Position numbers and translations under genes: made by a program
DNA from: Phoronis australis
Taxonomy: Eukaryota; Phoronida; Phoronidae
Length of the DNA stretch: 64,000 nucleotides
Direction of reading: 5' to 3'
NCBI GenBank assembly: GCA_002633005.1
Contig: NMRA01000099.1
Location: 694,167 to 758,166, forward strand
Shown: in pieces, positions 23,441 through 35,900 of the stretch
Layout: every line of letters begins with the position of its first letter
Position numbering within the stretch: position 1 is the stretch's first letter
The notes under the pieces: model-generated
What the model was told of the DNA's origin: nothing
Seen by the model: the letters and a program-made list of their open reading frames with translations, nothing else
Databases searched by the model: none

Positions 23441-26400
23441 ACTTAAAAAAAAGAACCCACAAAAATACAATTAATACGCTTATGGAGACTCCTAGAATGA
23501 CCCGAAGGGTCCGCTGACCACGGAGCCACCAGAGAATAAAAAAATAGTGTTACAGATAATCAGAATTACAAAATTAGGTGATAATGTAATTTAAAACTCC
23601 TTGTAAAAAGACTAGAAGAGATTATCGAAAATAGTTACACACAAAGCAGTTGGGAATAGTACACTCAAGTTCATAACTTTCAAAACAAATGTTCTTAACA
23701 GAGGATAACAAATGGGTAAAAATAGATTCCCTGGATAGCTGTTTTTAATCCACTAAGCCAGAAACAGTATAAGAAGATATGCCATGTTATCAAAAATGTT
23801 TTGAAATCTTTTGTAGGGAATTTTGTCAGAAAAGGAGCCCTTTCTTAGGGAATACTGCCGAAAAGGCACCTTTTTGCATAGAAACATATGAAAAAGTCAA
23901 TCATCTGACCAGCACATCCTGTATTCCCCTTCTAAGGGTGCACCCTTGGGTTGCGCACAGAATTAATTTCCAAAATTGTTATTCTGTTTTGAAAATCCAA
24001 ATACCAATTCCTTGCTGTATTGTTTTATGGTACAGTACAGTACAAATATGCAATTTAGATCGAGTAAAAATTTCTTAATGTTTATTTTTTGTCAGCCATA
24101 TTGTGTACTGAACAAGTAAAAAAGTATTGGTTATTGCAATAAAAATGAGGATTAAAGTTGTTCATACACATAAAAGTACTTTTGAAATCAATTTTATAAA
24201 TATTACAAAAACGTGTTTCAATACTGAACAACCAGCATGTACATATTCAGATAAACAAAATATTTTGGATCAGAACAGCCACCTCATATTTTCATTGCAA
24301 ATGGTACGTCATCAAAGAGCACGTACTAATATTGAAAATATAGTTCTTTCTCGATGCTTTGCAAAGGGTTATACATTCACCCCTACCTTCATCATCGGTG
24401 CCTCCCTTCATCAATGCCCCCTCCGCCTCGCCCCTCCCTCCCAATCAGGTAATTTAGCCTCATTCAACCCAATTCATACCCTTCACCTCACCCCAGTGTG
24501 CGTGTGTGCGTGTGTGTGAGAGGCTACTCGGGGTCTCCTTCGGTAACTAAACAAACAATGACCGACTGTTAATGGACTGAAAAAAGGTGCGCAAGGACCA
24601 GTATCAATGCTTAGTACACTTGGCAAAAATAACAGTTCTCCTATGGCTTCAGGTTAAATCACATTGTTGAAACAGTTGGTGAAATAGTTGACAGTGTAGT
24701 TACACCAACTGCTGTGGGAATTATTATACAAATAATTACAGTGCCACTGTATTATAGCTGTGTTTAGAATAGCTTTCAATAGTATTTGTCCAGCTTTTGT
24801 GTCCTAATAAAGTGATATAAAGTTATATTAACCTAAGAAGTGTGCCCATGTGTTTAGAATAATATTTAATACTAGTTCACTCTTTTTAATTGTGGCTTGA
24901 ACCCACAGCCCACTTTTCAAACTATATGCGTTCATTCAAGCCTGTTCATACCATACTGAGTGCTGACACACGACCTAGGCCTTATCAAAAAATCAAAAAA
25001 TTACATAGCTCAAAACAACTGTCAACATTGCATACTTGCGCTAAGTAGTCTCTATTATTTCTTCAGATTGTATCTAGATTTGTGTATGAGAATGGGTATA
25101 AGGAGCTTTGTAATGCCCAATTGTGCAGACCATTTCATGTGTACTAAATTTTAGAACAGTTGGGTGCAAAGTTTAATACTAGCCAATAATAACAGAGCTG
25201 GCAGTTCCTAACCCAAGCATCACAGTGCATCACAACTGACTGAGGGTACCAGCCTTGGCTAACTGGTATGGCATAAGTCTACCTTTATTCACAGGTAAGA
25301 ACGTTCTAACATATTTTTCTTGTACATTGATTTCATTTGTGAAATTTACATACAATCAGCTTTTAAGTTTTAAACAACTGTAAACTGAATAGGACGATCA
25401 TCATTAAGTTTCTTGTATTTTCAATTTACAATAAGCTAGAATTAGAATTATTTGTCAATAGTTGAAGTTTCTCAAAATTATCAAAATAAAGAGTACAGTA
25501 ACCAGTTAGTTCCAGGCTCTATGAAATTTGTTGCAACCCTTATGAAGATGATTGAAGTGATTTGTGACGATTACATCTGTTTTTTCTTCCGTGATTCATT
25601 ATTTTTTGAGAGTATACTCGATGCATAACATACCGCGCGTGACAAGTCAATTTGTAGAGCACGCATTCATTTAATTCTTTCAAACATGTCAAAGCCCTGA
25701 CATCTCCCGTCCAATTTGACTAAGGAACAATTTGAGACCAATTTCATAACAGCAAGTGGTCTAAAACAAAATCTGGATGCTTCTTGTGATGGAAGGTGGG
25801 TTTGTAGTTGCTCTTAGTCTACATGAAAAGTGATCTGCTTAATGCAAATTTGCATGACATTGTGTCACAACTAGCTAGTTTAAAAACAGTGCCAGTCAAA
25901 TGCGTAACCCAGGTAATACACAAACTCAAATGATGCTAGAGTGACCTTTTTTCCATAACTTTAAGCGGTTAGTCCCACATTTGCTTGTTTGTACCATTAC
26001 TGTAAGTGGGGAGGAGAATGTGCTTCGAGTTTTTCGAACTGAGATGCAAAGATTAAGTAGCTGGGAAAAATCTGGATACCTTTAACACCTAACAACCACT
26101 GTGATCTCACTGCAATGAGCCCCGAGTATAGGGCTACTCCGAACCTCTCCTCCCTGAAAAGATCCATTCAGAAATATCCAAAAGTGTTTAAAAGTTTGGA
26201 GTCTTGTATATGAACAGGGCAAGGTAGGGGGTGATCCTCATTTCTTGGCTCTGACATGTCACAAAAGTTGACCTGAACCCCCTTCTGTGCATGGTTACAG
26301 TTGACCAAGACAATGCTAAATCAATGATATGTAATTACAACAAGAACGTCTGTTGTTCATTATTGATTTGGTTGTGCACAACAGCAAATGGACCAAAAAA

Positions 26401-29276
26401 TATCCGTATTTCCAAGTTATTGATAATGGGACATAACTAAGTACATAGAAAGGACTGTGTATCTTTTCTTGTCCATGCAGGGGGATTTTCATGGGGCCAG
26501 GAAGAGTTAAGTAGCAAGGGGGTTAACTTGGTGCAGGCAGATGTACTACATGAAAGTACTTCATGGAGTGACACTTGGTGAAGTTAACTGAAGTAGGACA
26601 CTCTATCTAGTACATGTCAGTTTCGTGCACATTATGATGAAAAATGCAGGTTTTAGAAGCATTCGTGTGAGTTTTTGAAAACAAAATAGCTACCATCTCT
26701 ACAATACTGAATGTGATTATGACAAAAAACAAAAGGTTTCAAGCATTTTAAGAGACATATGCTGTGTGAAAATTTCAAGGTGATCAAATTAAAATGTGAC
26801 CTGTATAGGATGAACAAAGAAGCAAAAAACATAAAACTTTATGGTCAAGTAAGGAACTTGACTTTTGCCAAGTAATCATGTCTTGTCATAATTTACTAAA
26901 CATGCACAAAGAAAGCAACAATGCTAATTGACATTAATTAAGCTGGAGTTCTCTGATTGGTTAAAAGCACAGATGTCATTAGCAAAAGCAAAGACTTAGG
27001 TTTATTATTTGATAAAAACTTCTGGGAAATGCAATCTGGTAGATTTGAAGATTCCTACACTTCTGGGGTGGAAACTTTCCAGATTGCTAAACTTTACACA
27101 AGACTCGACAATAAAATCAATATATCACTTCGAGTGAAATGAATACTGGTGAAGCGCCGCACAATATTCGTCAATTTTCGAGTCGAGTCTCTAGTAAACT
27201 TGGGTGGGTCATGAGTAGAATAATTAGAAAAACAACAATCACAGAAAGAGACAGTTAACATATTCAACTTTGCCACTGAAAGCCTATAAATATGGAAAAA
27301 AACAATTACGGTGATAATTTTTGTTCAACAAGCTCATTGCAACATTTTAATTCGTTTGCTAGGACACAAAAAGTGAGCAAATCTCTGTGTAGTGTCAATA
27401 AAAAGCGTTTTTGACATGATACCAGCACCATATAACCTTTTCAGCGTTAAGATCCAGTATCAAACGGGAAACACAGTTTAAATTTCAAAGTAAATTAGAT
27501 GTATTTGCCTGCAGCTAAAAAGAATCATATGTCAAATGTAAAGATGACATTGACAAAAACCTGGTAGTAAAAGTGCACAGAATCCAATTGACTTTCCACA
27601 ACTAACAAACAGTTAGCACACTCCTAACAACATGTAAAGCTATTACACACAGGATGTGTATTTCCGAGGCCTGGGGGAGAGGGCTAAACATATCACTTAA
27701 GAAAAATATCTCACAAATAGTGTCCACAAAACCCAATTGTAAAAATGCAGAAGTTAATTGACTTCTTCTACAGTTGACAAACATTAGGTCCAGTGCTGGC
27801 ATAAACCTTTGGTTGTCAACACCTTGGTTTGGCAGAGGCCACCTTCATTCACTGTAGATTACAATAATCTTCAAGTGCTAAGGGGCTCCTGGTCCCTGAA
27901 GGACCCTAAGCAGCCACTTATTTCTCCAGCCATGAAGCTCCACCCTCATAACATAGTAAAGTATATTAGAAGCAACAGATGAATTTAACGCAGGCTGTCA
28001 GAACCTCTTTTATTTATTTTTTTGATTTTGAAGGCCCAACACAGATTGAAAGTTATTTGTGACTGACGAAGAATAGATAGTTCCACTAACTCAGTACCCA
28101 AGACTATGCTCAAGAAAACCTCCATTCTTTTCTAACCCAGAAATCACTCAATTCTCACGTGAGTGAGGAACAAGTCAAGACTATTTTCATAATAAGTGGT
28201 GACTACGGTATAACAAAAGTTCTTCTTTAGGTAGGCGTGCACATAACAGGATCACCAGAGACAGACATCTCACAATTTCACCAGGGAAAGTTCTCCTGAT
28301 GATCACAATCAAACATGGCATCATTTGACTAATATTTATTTGAATAACAAAAAACAAAGATAGATGTCAGTGTTAATACTAACTAAACACATGTTCAACA
28401 ATGGTGGTTGTTGTATGCGTATTTACACACAGGTAAGCTTGATGTTGCTATAGTTCTACAGTGTGTGGGTTGATAGGATTATGGAATTGTGGGAATGAGA
28501 CACTTAAGTACACTGATAGCTTTCACATCTTACAAATGGACGACTCGATATTCCCAAGGCGGAGTTAATAAATAAAGGTCCCTCTTTTTGACATTTGAAT
28601 AGATTCATTGATTGCCATTTACTTGGTAAACCAACAGTATCGCATTATCTTACTTAGACCAGTCCGGTCAGATTATCTCCATCAGATGCAGTATTCACTG
28701 AAGAAAAAAAAACATGACATTGCCTTATAATGTCAGACATCAAAAGCAATGCCAAGCGACTATTTATGCGAACTTCTTCTTATTCTGCCACCTTTTCTAG
28801 TAAATTGTCCCTTTGTCAAACTATTTTTGAGCGGACTCACAAGATGTTGTTGCCACAACATGTCGTTGGACAGTTCGTGTGAGCCAACTCCTGGATGAGA
28901 CAGTCTCGCCACCTGTTGACTGGATTGTTTGCAGAAAGCAGTTCGCCAGCACAGCGACGTTCATGTTACAAAGGAACCGTGCGATTAACCTGAAGGCAGG
29001 CATTACTATGGGAAGATTCTTTGATTTTCTTGTGACACTTCGTGAATCTTAAGTTCTCCAGTAACACACTCCCACAAAAAAGCAGTTTTATGTACTTAAC
29101 AAATTGAATCAGGGTTCACCTAATGCTATTTCTATATTGGAAATTCACTTTAGGCGAACTATTGAGACTCAAAGTGTGCCTGAAACATTTAGTAAAAATC
29201 AGAAGGTTTATGTAAGGTTGGTCTCAATGATTTGCCTCAGGCCAATATCAATTACACTGATAGCAGATTCATGTTA

Positions 29277-29490
29277 GGTAAAATCTCACCAATTAGGGAC
29301 AGAATATAGCAAACAGGTGAAAATTTTTTCACTCTTTCGCAAATGTTATGCAGTACCAGAATGAGGCTATATCCAAGTTCTGTACTGCAGATACTAACAG
29401 ACAAAATTTTAAAACTTTGTGTTAGAAGGCTTTGAAGATGGAAAATAATGCTGGCAATTATTTTTTTTCTGAAATTAGCGACATTTCACC
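29277..29490. mobile_element. MITE-like element, GGTAAAATCTCACC ends
   Basis: The left end is GGTAAAATCTCACCAATTAG. The right end read on the minus strand is GGTGAAATGTCGCTAATTTC. The interior has GGCAATTATTTTTTTT near the right end, shared with the copy at 38369-38617. No coding capacity. Confidence 0.6.
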
Positions 29491-31135
29491 GTATTGTTTG
29501 TGAGGCCTGTGGGAGGATCTCATCTAAAGCTACCACAAGTTATAACTTTATTATTTCTAGTTTTATTTTTTGAAATCTAATTGTGGACATTTATACACAA
29601 TACAGAGAAAGTTAACAAACGGTAACACAAAAATAGGTAGTTTCAGTGAAGTCGAAAGCCTCCAACAGCATTACAGAATGCCACGAAGGCTGACATTCAC
29701 TGAACCTGTCAGTAGAAAATATCAGGTATAGTATTTGACAAACAGTCTGTTGGTCTGAATCTGATTGTTGCTCATACATTAAACTTGGGTTAATATCTAA
29801 AGACTTCACCAATCCGCAGTTCCCAGTACTTCTTTTAGAATGTACACACCTGTCCTTGGCTCGTAGTCACCCATCGAAAATGTATGCCAGCTTATAACGC
29901 CCCTGGCCTCAAAATTACATAGCATGTGAATACTATGCCCCCAGCAAATGTTACGACACAAAAGTATAATGATTCCAATTACAAACATGAAGTGGGTCAT
30001 TTCTTAACTAATCCACGTCTTTTTGAAATCAAATGTTTGAGTACAAAGCACTGAACTTTTTGTAGAGGCTATGGAATTTATTACATAAGCCAAATATTGA
30101 AACACCATCTTAAGTTTCCCAAATACCTGGTAATCCAGGTGTATAATCCTGTATCCCAATCTTTTGATTGACACACATTATACCTAGACCATAGGTTTAT
30201 CCTCCCACTTAGAACCACTTAACACTATATTGTGATCACCCATTGTTTGATAAGTGTCCCTTTGCAACCGAGGATGGGTAATTGGGATTGCACACAGAAT
30301 ACCTAAATGGTTGAAGTAGTAGCTAGTTGTGTCAAATTTAGGTTAGTTTTCACACCAATTGTCAATCATATATAAATGTTATCTCGCAGACCATGGGAAC
30401 ATGGACACAGATGACATAGTGGCAATATCTCTGTCAAATGATTGGGTTAATTTCTCAAGGGCAAGCAGATCTACAACTCCTGCAGTCGGGTCAGGGGGGG
30501 GGTTATGCCCAATAAATAACTTACCTCACCAAAATACTTTGCTGATGTTATAACACCCCAACCTGAACGAATAATCTGCTGCCACTATCACCTCAAACTT
30601 GCAAGCAGTTGTAGGAGTAAGCTAAACAAAACTCTTAAAATGTCGTGGATGGAGGGATTTCAGGAGCTGAAGTTCTAGGTTGAAACACATATTACAAACA
30701 CTTAAAAATACAATAAAAATAAATATGCAACTGCCAGTGAGTGAAATAGCTGAGCGCATATAACCAGACATGTAAAAGTCAAGATTTTGAAAATTTTAAC
30801 AGTGCACCCAACCTAAATTTGACCTTGAAGTTGACTGATATGATAAGGCTTGGCATGAGATGAAATAGGAAGTTGCTATTAAAATTCAATATATAACAAA
30901 ATTCTCGTACATTTTAATTTGATTTGATTTCTTTAAAAACACATAAAAGATTGGACCCGAGAAATTGTCTTAATTTGCCATCAGAAAGGCCCAACATATT
31001 TACACAACAGGTATAATCTTGAAATACCATAAAACAATTTGCTTTGAGGGTGTAAATGACATTGGTAAACAGATTTGTAAAAATTGTTTGTAAAGGATTT
31101 TTGAAAAGCAGACGAGAGCATGACATGTTTTCTGC

Positions 31136-31322
31136 GTCACACATCTTCATTCTGGAGTAAATGTGAAGTCACACATATTTATTCTGGAGAAATGTGAAGT
31201 CACACATCTTCATTCTGGAGTAAATGTGAAGTCACACATCTTTATTCTGGAGAAATGTAGTCACACATATTTATTCTGGAGAAATGTGAAGTCACACATA
31301 TTTATTCTGGAGAAATGTGAAA
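31136..31322 (+). repeat. Minisatellite, 29-32-bp unit, six copies
   Basis: Six head-to-tail units of GTCACACAT(C/A)TT(C/T)ATTCTGG followed by AG(T)AAATGTGAA. Units alternate between GGAGTAAATG and GGAGAAATG forms in the first half, pointing to a higher-order doubling. A frame reads through as repeated HIFILEKC, with no sign of being a gene. Confidence 0.9.
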
Positions 31323-31672
31323 TTAAAAGGATAGAAGACACTTACAATGCTTCCGCATTTTGAAAACCAGTTTTCTTCACAGAAGAAGTAACGGGTGTCA
31401 AAGTGCTTCTCAAAATGCGAGACCCTTGCAAGTGACTATTGTCGAGAGCACAATGGCATGAGCACAGACTTTTTTCAAAGCTTATTTCAAGAACAACTGG
31501 GAGAACTTTGGATTCCTAAAAAGGCACCTTGCCAGGCTCAATTTAGCTGTAAATATTGTTTTTTAATTGAAGAGTTTTGGGATTTAAAAACATTACCACG
31601 CTTATACAGTTGTGCATTGTGGCCAAGTGAGCTGGCAACTGAAGTACATGCGACATTTTCGAGTTGACCAAC

Positions 31673-32110
31673 CCCGATAAAATCTGAAGCGTTTTCTTGA
31701 GTAAATGATAGTTTCCATGTCCTAGCTGCTGAGAGAAATAGAATCCTATCATGGCAATGAATATTATGAGAATGATTTCATGAGAGTAAACACCCTTATC
31801 CCATTTTTGTTTTTAGCCAGTTAAACATGGTGAAATGCAAACTGTGAATAAGTAAAGGCGCATTTTGCCCTGCTTGCTGACTAAAAAACAAATTTGTTTA
31901 GACATTTTGCTCCCATGAAATAGGTCTCATAATATTCCTTACTGTGATGAGATTCTGTTTCCGTAACCGACAAGAACATCCAAACCATCAGTAACTTTAC
32001 GATTCAGAGCTTATTTGGGTTGGCCAACCCTAAAATTGCATATTCGAAAATGAAGCGTGTATGTACTGCTTGTCGTGACATGGGTTGCCAGCTCATTCAG
32101 CAACAATCCA
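31673..32110 (+). mobile_element. Two partial copies of the GGTCTCATAATATTCC element
   Basis: 31673-31800 matches the 3' part of the copies at 52905-53115 and 58985-59215 (GAATCCTATCATGGCAATGA, then TTTCATGAGAGTAAA). 31921-32080 matches their 5' part (GGTCTCATAATATTCCTTAC, then AACCGACAAGAACATCC). The 5' end is the inverted repeat of the 3' end, so this is a short inverted-repeat element with no coding capacity. Confidence 0.6.
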
Positions 32111-32869
32111 AAATCGGATAAGGGTGGTAATGTTTGTAATCTAAAAGGCGCTCCGGTTAATGATACCTAAGCTACAGTGAAATACATGTACTATAAACCG
32201 AGTGCCATATGTAAAACATTATGTCAAGCCAAAATTACCAACTTCAAAGAAGGTAAGATTAATCAAATTCTATTCATTTAAAATATCTGTATTTGAGAAG
32301 GCCTTCATGCTTGTAGATGAAATCATTAAGAGTACAATTCAGCCAGTGTTCCGCAATTTTGAGATAAAAATGAAAGAAATGATCATCATTGAGTTTCAAA
32401 TACTTCATTGGACTCTGGCCATTCATCACAATAAAGGCTTATGATTCAGGGTTCTCACTGAGCTACAAAAATTAATGAAAATACAGAATTTGAACATTTG
32501 GCAGATCTGCAAAGTACAAAAATCCAGTTGAATGAACAGAACTGATGTTGATAAATGGCCAAACATTATTGCCAGAACTAAGGTGTCACATGGAAACACA
32601 AGACCAGCTCATTCAACTCTCCTCAATGGAACACAAAACCCCATTTGTTTGTTTATAGCAAACACAGAAAGAAAATCACAAAATCAACATAGCACTTAAG
32701 TAGTCCCATTACACAGATACAATAAAATACCCAAGCATGTGTGTATGTTTATAGTTATACACAAAGAATATTAAACAATAACCAAATATTTCTCAATACA
32801 CATATTAAGTTGACCTGTTGGTTGTGTGTCAAGAAAAAGTCAATCAAGTATATTTTATGGTCTTTTCAG

Positions 32870-32958
32870 CAATCTTTGCTACCTGTAGTGAAGGAAACAC
32901 AAAATGGCACATCTGTGCTCAGCTTACCTTGGAAAAAAGAAGACTTTCGCTCAAATGG
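32870..32958 (+). CDS. First coding exon of the SH3 gene, with the start codon
   Basis: The acceptor tcttttcag ends at 32869, so at least one non-coding exon lies upstream. The ATG at 32904 (context cacaaaATGg) gives 18 codons plus one base before the donor gtaagc at 32959. This frame was chosen over two others open in the exon because only its phase joins exon 2 (G plus CC gives Ala). Cys5 just after the start is a possible acylation site. Confidence 0.7.
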
Positions 32959-35900
32959 GTAAGCGTGTCACATATCTCTATTAATTAACCCTTCACCTGT
33001 TTCCATTGTAAATTGTTTGAATCAATACAAACAGCATACAGCATTTCATAAACGTAAGACATTTAGTTGGACAGCTTAACGGAAAGCTGAATTTACATCG
33101 GATGCCAGTACTAGGTGCAATACAGCATGGTGAGGTGAAACATTTGGTATCTTGTTCACAAACTAGTAAATGTTTTAGGTTATTAACGTTACAAGCAACT
33201 GAGTTTTGGAATGATGTTTATTCATTTAACTCAGGCATTATGAAAAATAAACTTTCAAATTCTTAAAGCTGTTAAGCTTCGACTAGTATGTCCATCTAGT
33301 GTCCAGTCAAGGAACCTTTCTACTTCCATTCAAACAGTCACAGTACTCTTGGCTCACAAAATGATGACTTGCCTAAATTCCAATTTATTTAGTCCAATCT
33401 TATAATTTGTCAATTCTTCTCAAACCCAGGAACCAGACTTCCCAATTAGATACACCTACGTGGTCCAATTTATAAGTTAGTGTTCTGAAGTTGAAATCGA
33501 TCAAATAAGATGGACTGAGTCCTTAAGAACTATAAATGTTAATGCTCTTTAATTTATTGACTAGTAACATCCATCTGACTATCCAATAAACCTTCTTTTC
33601 TATGTAGCCAAGTCTTCTAAAAAGAAAGGACAGAAATGCAGCCGCAAGGACAGTGAAGGGGACGACTTTTATGGTTTTCTGAGACCCAAATCAAACCGAC
33701 CGCCACGAGTTGTAATAACTGTGAAATCCGACCATTTTGATGAGAAGGTAAGTAAATAGCAAATAGCACTACACATCTATCCACTGAACAGACAATTAAT
33801 ACCAAATACCCTTAATCTTTGCACAATACCTTTTGGTCAGCAGGTCTATATTGATTAGCTTGATTCTGCTTGATGTGATTATTATCTCCTTCATTATGGA
33901 CTCTCCTGCTGTTTTACTGCAATAACAAGGTAGGCCGATGGCTCGTCCATTTACCACACAATATGGCGGACAAGTGGGATTCTATTTTGTCATATTTGTC
34001 AGCAATGGTTAGCATTTTTTTGCCAACAAAAAATGAAAAAGCAGGGCATATGGATCTAGGCCATACCGCGAGTGGCAAATGTCCCCTGCAATATCAGTTA
34101 TGCCAGTGAAATGTAGTGGGAAATAGGGGTAAATCGCGTGGAAAAGGACAGGTATCAGATAATAGGTCAATTTCGCCATGTGTGTCAAAAAGCAATACAT
34201 TTTGATGATGTGGCAGAACATGGGACAAAGCTTCAAAAAGCGAGACAATCACGCCAAAAGCGAGACAGGTGGCAAATATGGGTTTGTACTGTGCTGTCGT
34301 AGTCAACCAAAACTTTTGCATCAGTTTGCGCATTTCAAAAATTTAATCACTGTTTGAAAAATTGCAATTAAAGTTATGTAAGACCATTAGAAAAATGTCC
34401 AAATTTAGTTTAGTTTGGAATATCCTATCTCAGAAATGGGATCGTTGGATTAAAATGAAACTTTCAGACTAGCTTTAAGCTGTGTTCTGCTAAACATTGA
34501 TCATGTCATTAACACCATTGCTTTGCGATCAATGCACCTTTCTTTATTACTAAACACACTTTACTAAAAAGACATGGTTGGTCATGTGACCCACTAAATG
34601 GCAGATTGGAAAAAATGTGATGTGATCAAACATAAACTGTTGTTCAATTGAATAGAATTTGCTTGCTTAAATATCATCAATTTTGTCTTAGGATGATATT
34701 ACACATCATTTAGTAATAAGAATGCATTTGAAAAAACAACTTTTATACGCCCACATTTACAGAGAGTGTATTTTTGTATTATTTGCATGAGGTATCATAA
34801 TAAATTACCATTTTCACCAACCGACGAACCTTCCTATTAATTTCTGAAAATGGAGCTTCGCTCACATACGTACAGGTTCATCAGGTGACATATGCAGAGG
34901 CGGATGCAGGATTTTGAGCTAGAGGGGGGCCAGGGCAGAGTATTAGCCAGGATTTTGCCCGTCAGACATTCGCACCCCCGTACTGCCTAATGGAATCTGG
35001 GAGAATTTTAGGGGGGGGCCATGGCCCCCTTGGCCCCCCTCTAAATCCGCCACTGATATGCCAAAGGCACTACTAGTACATGGAGTAATGTAAGAGTCAA
35101 ATAAAGCTGAGCACTTGTATTACTTGTCTGTTACTTTAGGATGAGTGTGAACCACTTCCCTTCAACACCAAAGGTCATGACACAATGGAGTCACTACTTG
35201 CCTTGGAGGTGGACAGTGTGCATTCTGGGTACAGCAGTATGACAGTGCCCTCTATGAGCAAGAGAAGCCAGCCCAGTCCGCGCTCCATAAGTGACTTAGA
35301 GGATTTGCTGGACAAGGCAAACAGCTTGAAACCAGCCAACATTCCCATGAAAGTAATGACAGGATATAAACCCTCAACAACTTGGGAGGCTAAAGATGAA
35401 GTGGCTGTCGAGAAAGACATGATCGTTAATGCTTTGTATAAGCAAAATGATTGGGTGATGGTGCGTACACCGCGACAACGCTCAGGGTTTGTACCCTATC
35501 CGTATGTGAAACCGTTGTGTCTAACCGATGGCGCAAACCTGAATCACACGCGGGATTTTGAACAAAAGCCTGAAGTCTACGACTCTATAACAGAAGCCCT
35601 GAACAAAAAAGAAAATGAACCCCAAAATGGGAAAATTGTTTACTTTAATGACAGTGAACGTTTTCAGTTGGATGAGAGGAAGTCAGGAGATGGAGAGTCT
35701 GATGAATCAAATCGATCTTGCGAAGATCCTTGGAGTTATGAAAACAGTAGTGAAGGAAATAGGTCAAGCATTCACGAAATGCCGTCTGAAGTTTGGATTA
35801 ACGAGAAATTGTCTTCAAGTATTGAAAGTGTGCATAAGGAGAAATCAGACATTATTGGTCACCTAAATCAGTCTACAGTGCCATCATGGGATAAAGTCAA

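Larger units (their letters stand above)
16032..32869. other. Long interval without a supported coding exon
   Basis: It begins with the 3' UTR of the NUFIP2-like gene, of unknown length, and ends at the first exon found for the SH3 gene. Non-coding 5' exons and the promoter of that gene probably lie inside it but were not identified. The visible structure is limited: copies of dispersed elements (22342-22624, 29277-29490, 31673-32110), an unclassified repeat near 20838-21070, a minisatellite (31136-31322), a G-run with an ambiguous base (about 23383-23440) and a GT-rich microsatellite near 24495-24520. The open frames are short and either overlap repeats or lack splice support. Confidence 0.5.

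Noticed and set aside
31395-31667. 90-residue plus frame with several Cys
   Set aside because: It has no splice support or known motif and abuts a repeat element.
32741-32962. 73-residue plus frame over the first SH3-gene exon
   Set aside because: Its phase at the donor leads into a stop in the next exon. Another frame of the same exon starts with ATG and joins correctly.
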